DNA from: Methylobacterium oryzae
GTDB lineage: Bacteria; Pseudomonadota; Alphaproteobacteria; Rhizobiales; Beijerinckiaceae
Reading direction: 5' to 3'
Assembly: GCF_021398735.1 (NCBI RefSeq)
Contig: NZ_CP090349.1
Span: 3,305,001 to 3,369,000 of the forward strand
Length of the DNA: 64,000 nt
Shown: positions 26,185 to 38,901 of the stretch, piece by piece
Position numbering within the stretch: position 1 is the stretch's first letter
Layout of the letters: each line of letters begins with the position of its first letter
Notes under the pieces: model-generated
What the model saw: the letters and a program-made list of their open reading frames with translations, nothing else
The model's database searches: none
What the model was told of the DNA's origin: nothing
Made by a program: the position numbers and the translations under genes

Positions 26185-27596
26185 CAACCGCCCCGGCCGA
26201 GGCGCCGGGCCGCCGCGAAGCGGTTGAGGAAGCGCGGCTCCTTCTCGGGGGCGATCCGGATCGCGAGATGCAGAGTGCCGTCGGCCTCCGACCGGCGGTC
26301 GAGGATCTCGGCGTTCTCGTAGAGCCAGTTCAGCGCCGCCCCGTCCTCCGGCGGCAGCGCCACCGCGAAGCTCGCGCGGTTGCGCCCGATCCGCGCCTCG
26401 ATCCGGGCCGACAGCGCGGCGAGCCCCTCCCCGGTCACCGCCGAGACCAGGACCGGCGCGGCGCTGTCGCGGTCGTTGCGGGCCCTGGCCTGGCCGCTGA
26501 GGTTCAGGAGCCGCGCGCGCTCGTCGTCGTCGAGCAGGTCGGCCTTGTTCCAGACCTCGATGATCCGGTCGGTGCTGGTCTCGATGCCGAGCTCGCGCAG
26601 GACCTCGCCGACATCCTCGGCCTGGGCCTCGGAATCGACGTGGGCGACGTCGCGCACGTGGAGCAGCACGTCGGCCTCGATGGCGTCCTCGAGCGTCGCC
26701 CGGAAGGCCGCGATCAGGGGCGTCGGCAGGTCGGAGATGAAGCCCACCGTGTCCGACAGGATCACGGTCTCGCCGTGGGGCAGCTTGGTCGCCCGGGCGG
26801 TGGGGTCGAGGGTCGCGAACAGCATGTCCTTGGCGGTGACCTCGGCCCGGGTCAGGGCGTTGAACAGGCTCGACTTCCCGGCGTTCGTGTAGCCGACGAG
26901 CGCGACGATCGGGTACGGCACCCGGGCCCGGCTCTGCCGGTGCAGGCCGCGGGTGCGCACCACCGCGTCGAGGTCGCGCTCGATCCGGGTCATGCGCTCC
27001 TGGATCATGCGCCGGTCGGCCTCGATCTGGGTCTCGCCGGGGCCACCTAGGAAGCCGAAGCCGCCGCGCTGGCGCTCCAGGTGGGTCCAGGAGCGGACGA
27101 GGCGGGACTTCTGGTAGGCGAGGTGGGCGTGCTCGACCTGCAGCGTGCCCTCGCGCGTGGAGGCGCGGCGCCCGAAGATCTCCAGGATCAGGCCGGTGCG
27201 GTCGATGACCTTGGCGCCCCAGGCCTTCTCGAGGTTGCGCTGCTGCACCGGCGACAGGGCGCAGTCCATCACGACGAGGCCGATCTCGCGGGCGCGGATC
27301 AGGCCGGCGATCTCCTCGACCCGGCCCTTGCCGAGATAGGTGGAGGGCCGGATCCGCGGCAGGCTGACGGCGAGGCTCTCGACCACGTCGAGCTCGATCG
27401 CGGCGGCGAGCCCGGTCGCCTCGTCGAGGCGGGCCTCCACGGAGCGCGACGGCGCGGCCGGTCCGGGGCCGGCCCCCGCCGCGCCGCGGGCGAGGTAGGG
27501 GCCGATCACCAGGGTGTGGGTCGCCGCGGCGATCTCGCCCTCGGGGGCGGCCTGCGCCTGGAGGCGGGCTTCGCCGGACGTCAGCGTTTCGGTCAT
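26184..27596 (-). CDS. hflX: GTPase HflX
   Basis: A 470-residue ribosome-associated GTPase. An N-terminal HflX domain has [13 protein letters not shown]; the glycine-rich linker carries [16 protein letters not shown]; the G domain carries G1 [11 protein letters not shown]3 DTVGF and G4 NKAD. HflX splits stalled or stress-inactivated ribosomes. It follows hfq in the usual order, with about 250 bp between, and is coupled to the cyclase downstream. Confidence 0.95.
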   Translation of the reverse strand: MTETLTSGEARLQAQAAPEGEIAAATHTLVIGPYLARGAAGAGPGPAAPSRSVEARLDEATGLAAAIELDVVESLAVSLPRIRPSTYLGKGRVEEIAGLIRAREIGLVVMDCALSPVQQRNLEKAWGAKVIDRTGLILEIFGRRASTREGTLQVEHAHLAYQKSRLVRSWTHLERQRGGFGFLGGPGETQIEADRRMIQERMTRIERDLDAVVRTRGLHRQSRARVPYPIVALVGYTNAGKSSLFNALTRAEVTAKDMLFATLDPTARATKLPHGETVILSDTVGFISDLPTPLIAAFRATLEDAIEADVLLHVRDVAHVDSEAQAEDVGEVLRELGIETSTDRIIEVWNKADLLDDDERARLLNLSGQARARNDRDSAAPVLVSAVTGEGLAALSARIEARIGRNRASFAVALPPEDGAALNWLYENAEILDRRSEADGTLHLAIRIAPEKEPRFLNRFAAARRLGRGG

Positions 27597-27844
27597 ACGG
27601 CCTTCGGCGCCGCCGCCCCGGGCGACGGCTTCGTTGGAGAGGTCGGAGTGTCAGAATGGGGATGCGGGCGGGCCGGGCCAAGATGCCGGCCGCGAACGGG
27701 CACAGATATCCGTCGGCGGGCGGGGTATCCGCCCTCCCCCGCCGCGGCCGCGCCGGTCGCGCGGCGTCGCCCGCGCGGCGCATCGGGCCTCCGACCCGCC
27801 CGATCCCCGGCTTCCGGCCCGCTAGGCGCCGGGGCCGCCGGCCC

Positions 27845-28096
27845 TCACGCCTTCTCGGCGGTCTCGTCCGGCTCGAACAGCTGCACCGGGTGGCCCGGCA
27901 TGATCGTGGAGATCGCGTGCTTGTAGACCAGCTGCGAGTGCCCGTCCCGGCGCAGCAGCACGCAGAAATTGTCGAACCACGTCACCACGCCCTGCAGCTT
28001 GACGCCGTTGACGAGGAAGATGGTCAGCGGAATCTTGTTCTTGCGGACATGGTTGAGAAAGGTGTCCTGAAGGTTCTGTGCGCGTTCGCCCGCCAT
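27845..28096 (-). CDS. hfq: RNA chaperone Hfq
   Basis: An 83-residue Sm-like protein with the Sm1 motif ([19 protein letters not shown]) and Sm2 YKHAIST, almost at full alphaproteobacterial length. It forms hexameric rings that pair small RNAs with mRNAs. It sits between ntrX and hflX, the typical alphaproteobacterial order. Confidence 0.97.
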   Translation of the reverse strand: MAGERAQNLQDTFLNHVRKNKIPLTIFLVNGVKLQGVVTWFDNFCVLLRRDGHSQLVYKHAISTIMPGHPVQLFEPDETAEKA

Positions 28097-28238
28097 CTTC
28101 TTGGCCTTCTTGTTGTCCCGGCTCGCTCGGTCCGGGAGGAGTATGCCGCGGGCCGGATCGTCCGATCATCCGGTCCAGGGCCGTGTATACCAACACCATG
28201 ACGACGTGAAAGCGTGGGTGCAAGCAACCCCCGTTCCA

Positions 28239-28259
28239 GCCGATCCGTGACGGATCGGC
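28239..28259. terminator. Perfect palindrome downstream of ntrX
   Basis: Arms GCCGATCCGT and ACGGATCGGC separated by a single G, 34 bp past the ntrX stop. There is no T-run, so it may be a hairpin terminator of the GC-rich type or a protein-binding operator for hfq. Confidence 0.4.
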
Positions 28260-28292
28260 CCCGCCCTCAACGCGCGCCCCGGCGCCGCGGCC

Positions 28293-29657
28293 TCACGGGC
28301 CGATGCCGAGGGACTTCAACTTGCGGTGCAGGGCCGAGCGCTCCATGCCGATGAACTCGGCGGTGCGCGAGATGTTGCCCGAGAACCGCGCGATCTGCGC
28401 CACGAGGTACTCGCGCTCGAAGATCTCGCGGGCCTCCCGGAGCGCGAGGCTCATCAGCTTCTCGCCGCCCGCGCCGCCCGGCGTCGTCGGCACCAGGGCG
28501 CCGATCTCGGAGGGCAGCATCTCCGAGGTGACCTCCTGCTCCGGGTCGGCCTGGGTCAGGATCATCAGCCGCTCGACGTTGTTCTTGAGCTGGCGCACGT
28601 TCCCCGGCCAGTTGTGCGACTGCAGCACCGCCATGGCGTCCTCGGCGATCCGGCGCTTGGGCAGGCCGGTCTGGGACGAGATGTTGTCCATGAAGAACTG
28701 GATCAGCTCGGGCACGTCCTCCCGGCGCTCCGACAGGGCCGGGACCCGGATCGGCACCACCGACAGGCGGTGGAACAGGTCCTCGCGGAAGCGGCCGGCG
28801 GCGATCTCCTCCTGAAGGTCCCGGGAGGACGAGGAGATGATGCGGACATCGACGTGGACCCGCGTCGTGCCGCCGACCCGCTGGAAGTTCTGGTCGACGA
28901 GGACGCGCAGGATCCGGTTCTGGGTCTCCCGCGGCATGTCGGCGACCTCGTCGAGGTAGAGGGTGCCGCCGTGGGCCTCCTCCAGGGCGCCGACCCGCCG
29001 GCCGCTCTCGCCCTCGACCCCGAACAGCTCGGCCTCCATGGTCTCGGGCAGGATCGCCGCCGCGTTGAGGAGCACGAACGGGCCGTTCGAGCGGGCCGAG
29101 GCCTTGTGCAGGCTGCGCGCCGCGAGCTCCTTGCCGGCGCCCAGCGCCCCGGTGATCATCACCCGGGCGTTCGTCGGCGCCACCCGGTCGAGGGTCTGGC
29201 GCAGCTGGTTGATGGCGAGCGACGTGCCGACGATGCGGTTGGTGGCGCCGGAGCGCGCCGTCAGGTCGCGGACCTCGCGCCGGAGCCGGGAGGCCTCCAG
29301 CGCCCGCTCGGCCACCAGGATCAGCCGGTCGGCCTTGAACGGCTTCTCGATGAAGTCGTAGGCGCCCGCCTTGATGGCCGAGACCGCGGTCTCGATGTTG
29401 CCGTGGCCCGAGATCATCACCACCGGCAGGTCGGGGTTCGCGGCCTTGATCAGGTCGAGCACCTGCAGGCCGTCGAGCCGGGAGCCCTGCAGCCAGATGT
29501 CGAGGAAGACGAGGTGCGGCCGGCGCGCCTCGATGGCGGCGAGCGCCTCGTCCGAGCCGCCGGCCGTGCGGCAGCGGTGGCCCTCGTCGTCCAGGATCCC
29601 GGCGACGAGGTCGCGGATGTCGGCCTCGTCGTCGACGATCAGGATATCGGCGCTCAT
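28293..29657 (-). CDS. ntrX: Response regulator NtrX, lacking the GAFTGA loop
   Basis: A 454-residue NtrC-family regulator: receiver domain with phospho-acceptor Asp53 (FLDIW), AAA+ domain with Walker A-like GALGAGKE and Walker B LYLDEV, and a Fis-type HTH at the end (NISRTAEFIGMERSALHRKL). The sigma-54 contact loop is missing: after ELFG the chain goes straight through VEGESGRRVGALEEA, where activators carry GAFTGA. It therefore probably acts as a conventional DNA-binding regulator, as reported for Brucella NtrX. It overlaps ntrY by 4 bp (ATGA). Confidence 0.95.
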   Translation of the reverse strand: MSADILIVDDEADIRDLVAGILDDEGHRCRTAGGSDEALAAIEARRPHLVFLDIWLQGSRLDGLQVLDLIKAANPDLPVVMISGHGNIETAVSAIKAGAYDFIEKPFKADRLILVAERALEASRLRREVRDLTARSGATNRIVGTSLAINQLRQTLDRVAPTNARVMITGALGAGKELAARSLHKASARSNGPFVLLNAAAILPETMEAELFGVEGESGRRVGALEEAHGGTLYLDEVADMPRETQNRILRVLVDQNFQRVGGTTRVHVDVRIISSSSRDLQEEIAAGRFREDLFHRLSVVPIRVPALSERREDVPELIQFFMDNISSQTGLPKRRIAEDAMAVLQSHNWPGNVRQLKNNVERLMILTQADPEQEVTSEMLPSEIGALVPTTPGGAGGEKLMSLALREAREIFEREYLVAQIARFSGNISRTAEFIGMERSALHRKLKSLGIGP

Positions 29658-32119
29658 GCGTGCATCTCCGCGATCCGGGGGGCCGTCGGCGCGGCGCCCT
29701 TCTCCTCTGTCGTGACGGGACTGGTCTCGGGGGCCGCCGCCGCCGGCTCGGGCCCGTGCTCGCGCGGGACCCGCATCCGGACCTGGCCGCCGCGGCCGGC
29801 GGGATTGTCGTTCAGCTCGATCCCGCCGCCGTGCTCCTCGAGCACCTTGCTGACGATAGCAAGCCCCAGCCCGGTTCCACCCTCGCGGGTGGTCATGTAG
29901 GGCTCGAGCAGGCGCTGGCGCCCCTCGGCCGGGAATCCCTTGCCGTTGTCGGTGACGGCGATCACCGCGAACCCGTCCTCGACGGCGAGGTTCAGGCTGA
30001 TCTTGCCCTTGCCGAGCTCGGCCTCCGGCACCTCGGCCACCGCCTCGACGGCGTTCTTGAGGATGTTGGTGATCACCTGGCTGAGCAGCCGGATGTCGAA
30101 GGCCGCCACGATCTTCTCCGCACTGCCCGCGCCGCCCTGGGCCGAGAACGCGAAGTCGATGTCCGGGTGCGCGACCCGCATCATGAACAGGTTCTGCTTG
30201 GCGATCTCGGTGAGGTCGTTCGGCGCGATGGCGGGCTTCGGCATCCGCGCGAAGGCCGAGAACTCGTCGACCATGCGCTTGATCTCGTCCACCTGGCGCA
30301 CGATCGTGGCGGTGCACTGGTCGAACACCTCCTTGTCGGCGGTGATGACCTTCCCGTACTTGCGGCGGATCCGCTCGGCGGAGAGCTGGATCGGGGTCAG
30401 CGGGTTCTTGATCTCGTGGGCGATGCGGCGCGCCACGTCGCCCCAGGCGGAGCTGCGCTGCGCCTGGACGAGGTCGGTGATGTCGTCGAGCGTCACCACC
30501 GAGCCGCGGGACGCCCCCTGCGCCTGCTCGCTCGTGACCCGCACCGTGATGGTGCGCTCGCCCCGGGACCGGGTGAGCTGGACCTGCTGCTGCTGCAGGC
30601 TGCGCGGGCGCGCCTCGCTCTCGGCCAGCACCGGCGCGAGCTCCGGCACCGCGCGGGCCAGCGGCTCGCCGACCAGGGCGTCGCTCGCGAGGTCGAGCAT
30701 CCGCTCGGCGGCGGGGTTGGCGATGGTGACGAAGCCCGCCGCGTCGAGACCGATCACCCCGGGCGAGACCCCCGACAGCACGGCCTCGGTGAAGCGGCGG
30801 CGGGTGTCGATCAGGTCGCTCGCGGCGATCAGGCCGGCGTGCTGGCGGCGCAGCTCCTGGGTCATCTTGTTGAAGCTCTCGCCCAGGTGGGCGAGGTCGC
30901 CGCTGGTCTTCTTGGTCGGCACCTGGGCGTAGAAATTGCCCGACGCCACCTGGTCGGCGGCGTTGATCAGCCGCCGGATCGGCGCCACGAACCGGTTGGC
31001 GAAGTTCATGCCGAACCAGACGGCCGAGAGCAGCGCGATCAGCGCGATCAGCAGGAACACCGACGCGAAGGTGATCTGGATCGAGCGGCGCAGCGAATCG
31101 TAGGTGAGGTACTCGGCCGCCGCCGCCCGGGACACGCCGGGGAACTCGATGGCGAGCTGGCTCACCTCCCGCTGCACCATCAGCACGGCGTCGTCGTAGG
31201 CCGGCATGCGCAGCAGCGCGGCGAAGACCCGGCCCTCGGTGGGCAGGAGGCAGATCGGATCGGCGGAGTTCGCCGCGTCCTCGAAGGCCGCCGCCGAGGG
31301 CAGGCGGTTCGTCTTCAGGACGTCGATCTTGGCCCGGGCCACCACCTCGGTGGGGCCGCGCATGATCTGCGCCACCGGCAGGCCGAGATTGGTCGCCCGG
31401 GTGGTCAGGAAGGTCTGGAACCAGTCCCGGTTCACGTCGAAGTTCGGCCGGGCCCGGGTGAGGTCGTCGGCGAGGATGCGGATCTCGCGGGCGAGGCTCT
31501 GGCACTGGTTCTCCTGGTAGGCGTCGGCCACCTCCACGGATTTCAGCACCACGTCCCGGACCCGGTCGGTGAAGCCGAGCGACAGGCCCCGGTCGATCGT
31601 CACCGAGGCGACCACGGCGAGCAGGATCGTCGGCAGGATCGCGATCAGCGAGAACAGGCCGACGATGCGGGTGTGCAGGCGCGCCACCGCGGCGTTGGCC
31701 TTGCGGGCGTGCAGGAAGACCCGCGCCTCCCAGGCGATGATGACCGCGAGGCCGAGCACCAGGGCGGCGTTGATGGCCAGCAGCGTCACGCCGTAGGCCG
31801 GCGTCGGCGTCACCCGGATCACCCCGGCCAGGATCAGGAAGGTCGCGAGCGCCGAGACCAGGGCGGTGATCACCATGGCGGCGCCGATCCAGCCGGGACC
31901 GCGCGGGCCCGGCCGCAGCGATTCCGCCAGGGGCGTGCCGGACGGCTGGGACGCCTCGGGGCCCGCGGGCGTGCCCGCGTCCCGCTGATCCGCGTCCCGC
32001 TGATCCGCGGCCGGCTGGACAGCGTCCTGCTGGACCGCGTCCTGGCCCGCCCCGTCGGCACCCCTCTCGGGGACCGACGCGGGGCCTTCCTCTGTCCGTG
32101 AGCGTCTCAGGAACGGCAT
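29654..32119 (-). CDS. ntrY: Sensor histidine kinase NtrY
   Basis: An 821-residue membrane kinase. Helices at about residues 75-160 flank the N-terminal region, and a large periplasmic/PDC-like domain is followed by another helix (VFLLIALIALLSAVWF). Then come HAMP, a PAS segment (VIGLDAAGFVTIANPAAERML), HisKA with AHEIKNPLTP, and HATPase (NAVEAV, DNGKGFP, GGTGLGLAI). It is the partner of NtrX in nitrogen or redox/envelope signalling. The cytoplasmic N-terminus is an acidic Gln/Asp repeat encoded by a 15-bp array. ntrB/ntrC are not upstream here; a tRNA-Sec is. Confidence 0.95.
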   Translation of the reverse strand: MPFLRRSRTEEGPASVPERGADGAGQDAVQQDAVQPAADQRDADQRDAGTPAGPEASQPSGTPLAESLRPGPRGPGWIGAAMVITALVSALATFLILAGVIRVTPTPAYGVTLLAINAALVLGLAVIIAWEARVFLHARKANAAVARLHTRIVGLFSLIAILPTILLAVVASVTIDRGLSLGFTDRVRDVVLKSVEVADAYQENQCQSLAREIRILADDLTRARPNFDVNRDWFQTFLTTRATNLGLPVAQIMRGPTEVVARAKIDVLKTNRLPSAAAFEDAANSADPICLLPTEGRVFAALLRMPAYDDAVLMVQREVSQLAIEFPGVSRAAAAEYLTYDSLRRSIQITFASVFLLIALIALLSAVWFGMNFANRFVAPIRRLINAADQVASGNFYAQVPTKKTSGDLAHLGESFNKMTQELRRQHAGLIAASDLIDTRRRFTEAVLSGVSPGVIGLDAAGFVTIANPAAERMLDLASDALVGEPLARAVPELAPVLAESEARPRSLQQQQVQLTRSRGERTITVRVTSEQAQGASRGSVVTLDDITDLVQAQRSSAWGDVARRIAHEIKNPLTPIQLSAERIRRKYGKVITADKEVFDQCTATIVRQVDEIKRMVDEFSAFARMPKPAIAPNDLTEIAKQNLFMMRVAHPDIDFAFSAQGGAGSAEKIVAAFDIRLLSQVITNILKNAVEAVAEVPEAELGKGKISLNLAVEDGFAVIAVTDNGKGFPAEGRQRLLEPYMTTREGGTGLGLAIVSKVLEEHGGGIELNDNPAGRGGQVRMRVPREHGPEPAAAAPETSPVTTEEKGAAPTAPRIAEMHA
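31979..32053. repeat. 15-bp tandem repeat in the ntrY N-terminus
   Basis: Five head-to-tail units of about GTCCCGCTGATCCGC (first two identical), encoding the QDAVQ/QRDAD-like N-terminal extension in frame. Confidence 0.85.
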
Positions 32120-32250
32120 GACTGGTGCAGGGCCACAACAGTGTGGCGGAATTAATACGAATCCAGGCGTCCGGGCGGCGGATCGGCGGCGCGATCCGCC
32201 GCACGCGGCCGGCCTTGACCCCGCCCCGCCCCGCCCGTACCCCCGGTCGC

Positions 32251-32343
32251 GGAGGCGAACGGGGTCTGGTGGCCCTCCTGGTCTTCAAAACCAGCGGTAC
32301 GCCAACAGCGTACGGTGGGTTCGATTCCCATCCGCTTCCGCCA
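32251..32343 (+). tRNA. selC: Selenocysteine tRNA, anticodon TCA
   Basis: A 93-nt tRNA with the CCA end encoded. The anticodon stem-loop is CTGGT-CTTCAAA-ACCAG, giving anticodon TCA, which reads UGA. It has a long extra arm, a perfect GTACGC/GCGTAC 6-bp stem. It also has GGTTCGATT-type T-loop sequence and an acceptor GGAGGCG pairing with CGCTTCC (one G-T). The extended arms and length are diagnostic of tRNA-Sec. It means the organism makes selenoproteins (for example a formate dehydrogenase), none of which is in this window. Confidence 0.95.
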
Positions 32344-32553
32344 CGCTTCAGACAATCGAAACCGATGAACCAGTGTTCGCCGATATTCAGGCGACACGTG
32401 CGATTAAATTCGCGATACTGCTTCATCGGAACTGTGGGGGTGCCGGCTCGTTTCCCGCGATCGATCCCGCACGGGTGCCCGCGTGAAGAACCGATCCGCC
32501 GCCACCGTCCCGTTCCCGCCGGCCGCGGCCGGCCGCGCGCGCTGAGGCCGGCC

Positions 32554-32814
32554 ATGCTGGACAGACTCGTCACGCTCCTCCCGCCCGGCGCCCGCGAGGC
32601 GCTGCGAACCCTCGCGGTGCGCCGGCCCGTGCGACTTCCCGCGGGACTTCCCCCGCGTCGGCCGGGCGCCGAGGCCACGATCCTGCCGGGGCTCGACGCG
32701 CGGCCCGCCCCGATGGCGCCGCTGCACCCGCCCGCCGCCATCAACGACAATCCCCTCCAGGCCCTCCACGACGCCGTCGAGCGGGACCTGCGCGCCAGCG
32801 GCCACCTGCGCTGA
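32554..32814 (+). CDS. Small protein of unknown function
   Basis: An 86-residue frame downstream of tRNA-Sec, starting at ATG 32554. It has a Leu/Arg/Pro-rich N-terminus and a more protein-like C-terminal half (AAINDNPLQALHDAVERDLRASGHLR, in pieces) with an acidic/basic helix. The AINDN element is frequent in small Methylobacterium-type proteins. No domain is recognised; there is moderate doubt that it is translated. Confidence 0.5.
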   Translation: MLDRLVTLLPPGAREALRTLAVRRPVRLPAGLPPRRPGAEATILPGLDARPAPMAPLHPPAAINDNPLQALHDAVERDLRASGHLR

Positions 32815-32836
32815 GCGCGGGCCGCGCGGCCGACCG

Positions 32837-33232
32837 TCAGCGCTTGGCCGGTGCGGGGCCTTCGGGAATCGTCCCGGGCGCGATCCAGTGGCAGGCCGTG
32901 GTGCCGCGCACGGCGGCGCAGTCGTAGCTCGCGCCGCCCAGCGTCACCTTGTCGACGATGCCGGCGAGGTCCGTGCGCGCCAGCGCCGCGCAGCCGAGAT
33001 GGTCCGCCTTGGGGTCGGCCAAGTGCGCCGCGGCCGCCGCCGCACCGTCGCGCATCAGCATGCGGTAATTGGCCAGCGACGGGCAGCCGATCACCGGCGG
33101 CCCGGCCCGCCGGTCCGGGACGCTCCTGTCGGGGCGGGGCGCGCGGGGCGCCTGCTGGGCCTGGACCTGCGCCGCGCCGAGGCCGAGGGCCAGCGCGACG
33201 AGGACGGCGTCGGGGAGGAGGCGGCGTGTCAT
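32837..33232 (-). CDS. Secreted protein of unknown function
   Basis: A 131-residue frame: a signal peptide (LVALALGLGAAQVQAQQ, cut near residue 25), a Pro/Arg linker, and a mature domain with four Cys residues (GCPSLANYRML, LGCAALAR, YDCAAV, TACHWI) that could form two disulfides. This is likely a small periplasmic protein. No family is recognised. It converges on the preceding small gene. Confidence 0.8.
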   Translation of the reverse strand: MTRRLLPDAVLVALALGLGAAQVQAQQAPRAPRPDRSVPDRRAGPPVIGCPSLANYRMLMRDGAAAAAAHLADPKADHLGCAALARTDLAGIVDKVTLGGASYDCAAVRGTTACHWIAPGTIPEGPAPAKR

Positions 33233-33429
33233 GGGCCGCTCGTAGCACGGCGCGTCCGGTGTTGCGCATCCACCGCGCCGCTACGCTCAGCCCCCCGGCC
33301 GGCCCCCTCGCCCGGCCCCCTCGCCCGGCCGCCGCAGACCTGCGGCGGATTCGGGGCTCGCCTGCGGATGTTCAGGCTTGACCGCGGGCCCGCCATTTGC
33401 GAGCGCCGCGCAGGAACGGAGGACGGGCC

Positions 33430-33666
33430 ATGACGACGGAAATCGACAGCGACCAGAGACTGCACTTGGTGTTCGGCGGTGAATTGCAGGATCTCGACGG
33501 GGTCCGGTTCCGGGACATCAAGAACCTCGACATCGTCGGCATCTTCCCGGACTACGCCACCGCCCAGGCCGCGTGGCGGGCCAAGGCCCAGGCCACCGTC
33601 GACAGCGCGCAGACGCGCTACTTCGTGGTGCACCTGCACCGGCTGCTGGAGCCGCCGGCCCCCTGA
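33430..33666 (+). CDS. DUF4170 domain-containing protein
   Basis: A 78-residue protein covering the whole DUF4170 family length: LHLVFGGELQDL, KNLDIVGIFPDYATAQAAWRAKAQ, TRYFVVHLHRLL. This small cytoplasmic family is almost restricted to alphaproteobacteria and has no known role. ATG 33430 follows an AACGGAGGA ribosome site. Confidence 0.9.
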   Translation: MTTEIDSDQRLHLVFGGELQDLDGVRFRDIKNLDIVGIFPDYATAQAAWRAKAQATVDSAQTRYFVVHLHRLLEPPAP

Positions 33667-33881
33667 GGGGACCGGGCGCGCGGGGATCCGAACCCGGGTC
33701 CGGGGCCGGGTCCGCCGCGCGCGTCCGCGGTGAGAGCGGGGTAAGAGCGCGGCCGTGAAGGCATTGTGACACTTCCGGCCCGCTGCTAAGAGCCTCGCCC
33801 GTCATCGGATCGTTCCGGCTCCTCGGGAGACCGGTCTGAACAAGAGCGGCGGGAGGTCCGGCCGCGAGCGAGCGGCCGCCC

Positions 33882-34826
<945 letters not shown>

Positions 34827-34835
34827 CGGCGCCGT

Positions 34836-34853
34836 CCGGCCGATTCCGGCCGG
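34836..34853. terminator. Hairpin between convergent prs and glgX
   Basis: Arms CCGGCC and GGCCGG around a 6-nt loop, 9 bp past the prs stop and 19 bp from the glgX stop. It is short and lacks a T-run, so the role is tentative. Confidence 0.35.
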
Positions 34854-34871
34854 CCCTGAGGCGCCCCGCCC

Positions 34872-36995
<2,124 letters not shown>

Positions 36996-37049
36996 GCGGG
37001 GCGTCCGGTCACACGGATGGCGGCGGGCGGGAGCAGCGGGAGGCGCCGG

Positions 37050-38471
37050 CTATTCGGCGGCCGCGGCGGCGGTGGGCGGCTCGCGCTCGACCGTGCGGAA
37101 GTTCTCGAGTTCCGCCAGGAAGTTGCGCGCCCACCAGTCGACGTCCTCGCGGGTCATGCGCTCGACCATCGGCTTCCAGCGCGCCAGCCGCTCGGCCTTC
37201 GGCATGTAGAGGGCCGCGCGGATCGCCTCGGCGACCTCGAACCGGTCGTAGGGGTTGATCAGCAGCGCCTCGGGCAGCTGCCGGGCGGCGCCGGCGAATT
37301 TCGACAGGACCAGCACCCCCGGATCGTCCTCGCTCTGGGCGACGACGTACTCCTTGGCGACGAGGTTCATGCCGTCGCGCATCGGCGTGACGAGCCCGAC
37401 CCGGGCGGCCCGGTAGAGGCCGGCCAGCACGGGCCGCGGATAGGCCTTGGTGATGTACTGGATCGGCGTCCAGGCCGGGTCGCCGAGCGAGCCGTTGATC
37501 TCGCCGACCTTCTCGTTCACCTCGCGGGCGAGCTGCTCGTATTCCGGCACCTCGCTGCGGGATTTCGGCGTGATCTGGATGTAGGTGACGTTGCCGCGCT
37601 GGTCGGGATTCGAGGCGAAGAAGCTCTCCACCGCCTCCATCCGCTCGGGCACGCCCTTGGAATAGTCGAGCCGGTCGACGCCGATCAGCAGCTTGCGGGT
37701 GCGCAGGCCCGCGATGGTCTCGCGCACGACCTTGTTGGAATTGGCCTTCTCGGCGGCCTCCTTGAAGCCCGCGACGTCGATGCCGATCGGGAAGGCGCGG
37801 ATCCGGGTCCGGCGGCCGTCGACCATCAGCGAGCCGCCGCCGAGCGGGATCGCCCGCTGGGTATCGACGAGGTTGCGCTGCAGGTTCTGGACGTCCGCCT
37901 CGGTCTGCAGGCCGATCAGGTCGTAGTCGACGATGGCGCGCAGTAGTTCGGTGCTCGCCGGCAGCGAGTTGAACACGTCGGCGGCGGGCCAGGGGATGTG
38001 GTGGAAGTAGCCGATCGGGTTGTCGAGCCCGAGTCCGCGCAGCTCGGCGGCGAGCGGCAGCAGGTGGTAATCGTGGACCCAGATGATGTCGTCGGGCTCG
38101 ACCAGCTTGGCCAGCGCCCGCGCGAAGGTCCGGTTCACGCGGCTGTAGCCGGCATAGTCCGAGCGCGAGAAGGCGCCGAGCCCGAGCCGGTAATGCATGA
38201 TCGGCCACAGGGCGCGATTCGCGAAGCCGGCGTAGTATTCCAGGTGATCCTGCGGCGAGAGGTCGACGACGGCGTACTGGACCCGGCCCCGATCAATCAG
38301 CGTCGGCTCCTCGGACGGCTCGTCCGTGATGGTGCCGCTCCAGCCGAACCACAGACCTTCGTAGGCCGTGAAGGCCTCCTTGACCGCGACGGCGAGGCCG
38401 CCCGCCGCCACCGCCTTGCCGCCCTCCTCCGGGACGGCGACGCGGTTCGATACGATCACAAGGCGTGCCAC
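37050..38471 (-). CDS. otsA: Alpha,alpha-trehalose-phosphate synthase
   Basis: A 473-residue GT20 enzyme making trehalose-6-phosphate from UDP-glucose and glucose-6-phosphate. Motifs: [12 protein letters not shown] with the following Gly-rich [28 protein letters not shown] and [14 protein letters not shown]. The start is GTG 38471; upstream open sequence has no homology. No otsB phosphatase is adjacent. It is divergent from a four-gene stress-type cluster, which suggests shared stress control (inference). Confidence 0.95.
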   Translation of the reverse strand: MARLVIVSNRVAVPEEGGKAVAAGGLAVAVKEAFTAYEGLWFGWSGTITDEPSEEPTLIDRGRVQYAVVDLSPQDHLEYYAGFANRALWPIMHYRLGLGAFSRSDYAGYSRVNRTFARALAKLVEPDDIIWVHDYHLLPLAAELRGLGLDNPIGYFHHIPWPAADVFNSLPASTELLRAIVDYDLIGLQTEADVQNLQRNLVDTQRAIPLGGGSLMVDGRRTRIRAFPIGIDVAGFKEAAEKANSNKVVRETIAGLRTRKLLIGVDRLDYSKGVPERMEAVESFFASNPDQRGNVTYIQITPKSRSEVPEYEQLAREVNEKVGEINGSLGDPAWTPIQYITKAYPRPVLAGLYRAARVGLVTPMRDGMNLVAKEYVVAQSEDDPGVLVLSKFAGAARQLPEALLINPYDRFEVAEAIRAALYMPKAERLARWKPMVERMTREDVDWWARNFLAELENFRTVEREPPTAAAAAE

Positions 38472-38901
38472 GCGGGTCGGCTCCGGATCAGGGGCGCGGG
38501 TCGGGTCGAGGATATCGCCGCGCCTGCATCGGGACGTCACTACTATGTCAGAACGCGCGGAGGCCCTGCGCGATCCTTTGTCGGTCGTCCCGCAACCCAA
38601 GCGTGAAGCCGGGCGCGGGTCAAGTCGAGGCCCTGCCGTTCCGGGACAGGGCGGCCGCTCCGTCCCGGTCGGGCGCCCCGGTCGGGCGCCCCGTACGAGC
38701 GTTGTACAAGCGTGGCGGTTCTGGCAGATCTTGCCTGAACGGCGCGTGAGCGGTGCCGCCCGTCGCGCCGGACCCCGCGCACGCATCGGAAGGGCGCACA
38801 GGGACCGGAACCCGCGACAGCCGAGTCGGTTACTCAGCCATCGCGGGGCCCGCGGCCGCCGCGAGCGGCCCCGTTCCCGCGCCGCGAGGAGTGTTTTCGA
38901 G
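38472..38901. other. 430-bp divergent region between otsA and the envelope cluster
   Basis: No gene is seen. It must hold the promoters of otsA (leftward) and the four-gene cluster (rightward). A candidate general-stress promoter is listed separately; nothing equally clear was found for otsA. Confidence 0.5.
38807..38831 (+). promoter_or_regulatory. Candidate EcfG-type (general stress) promoter
   Basis: GGAAC at 38807-38811 and GGTT at 38828-38831 with a 16-bp spacer, one mismatch from the GGAAC-N16/17-CGTT pattern of the alphaproteobacterial sigma EcfG. It lies about 70 bp upstream of the first cluster gene. Confidence 0.4.

Noticed and set aside
32125..32553. Coding frame running through tRNA-Sec
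   Set aside because: It overlaps the tRNA completely; only the part from ATG 32554 looks protein-like and is listed alone.
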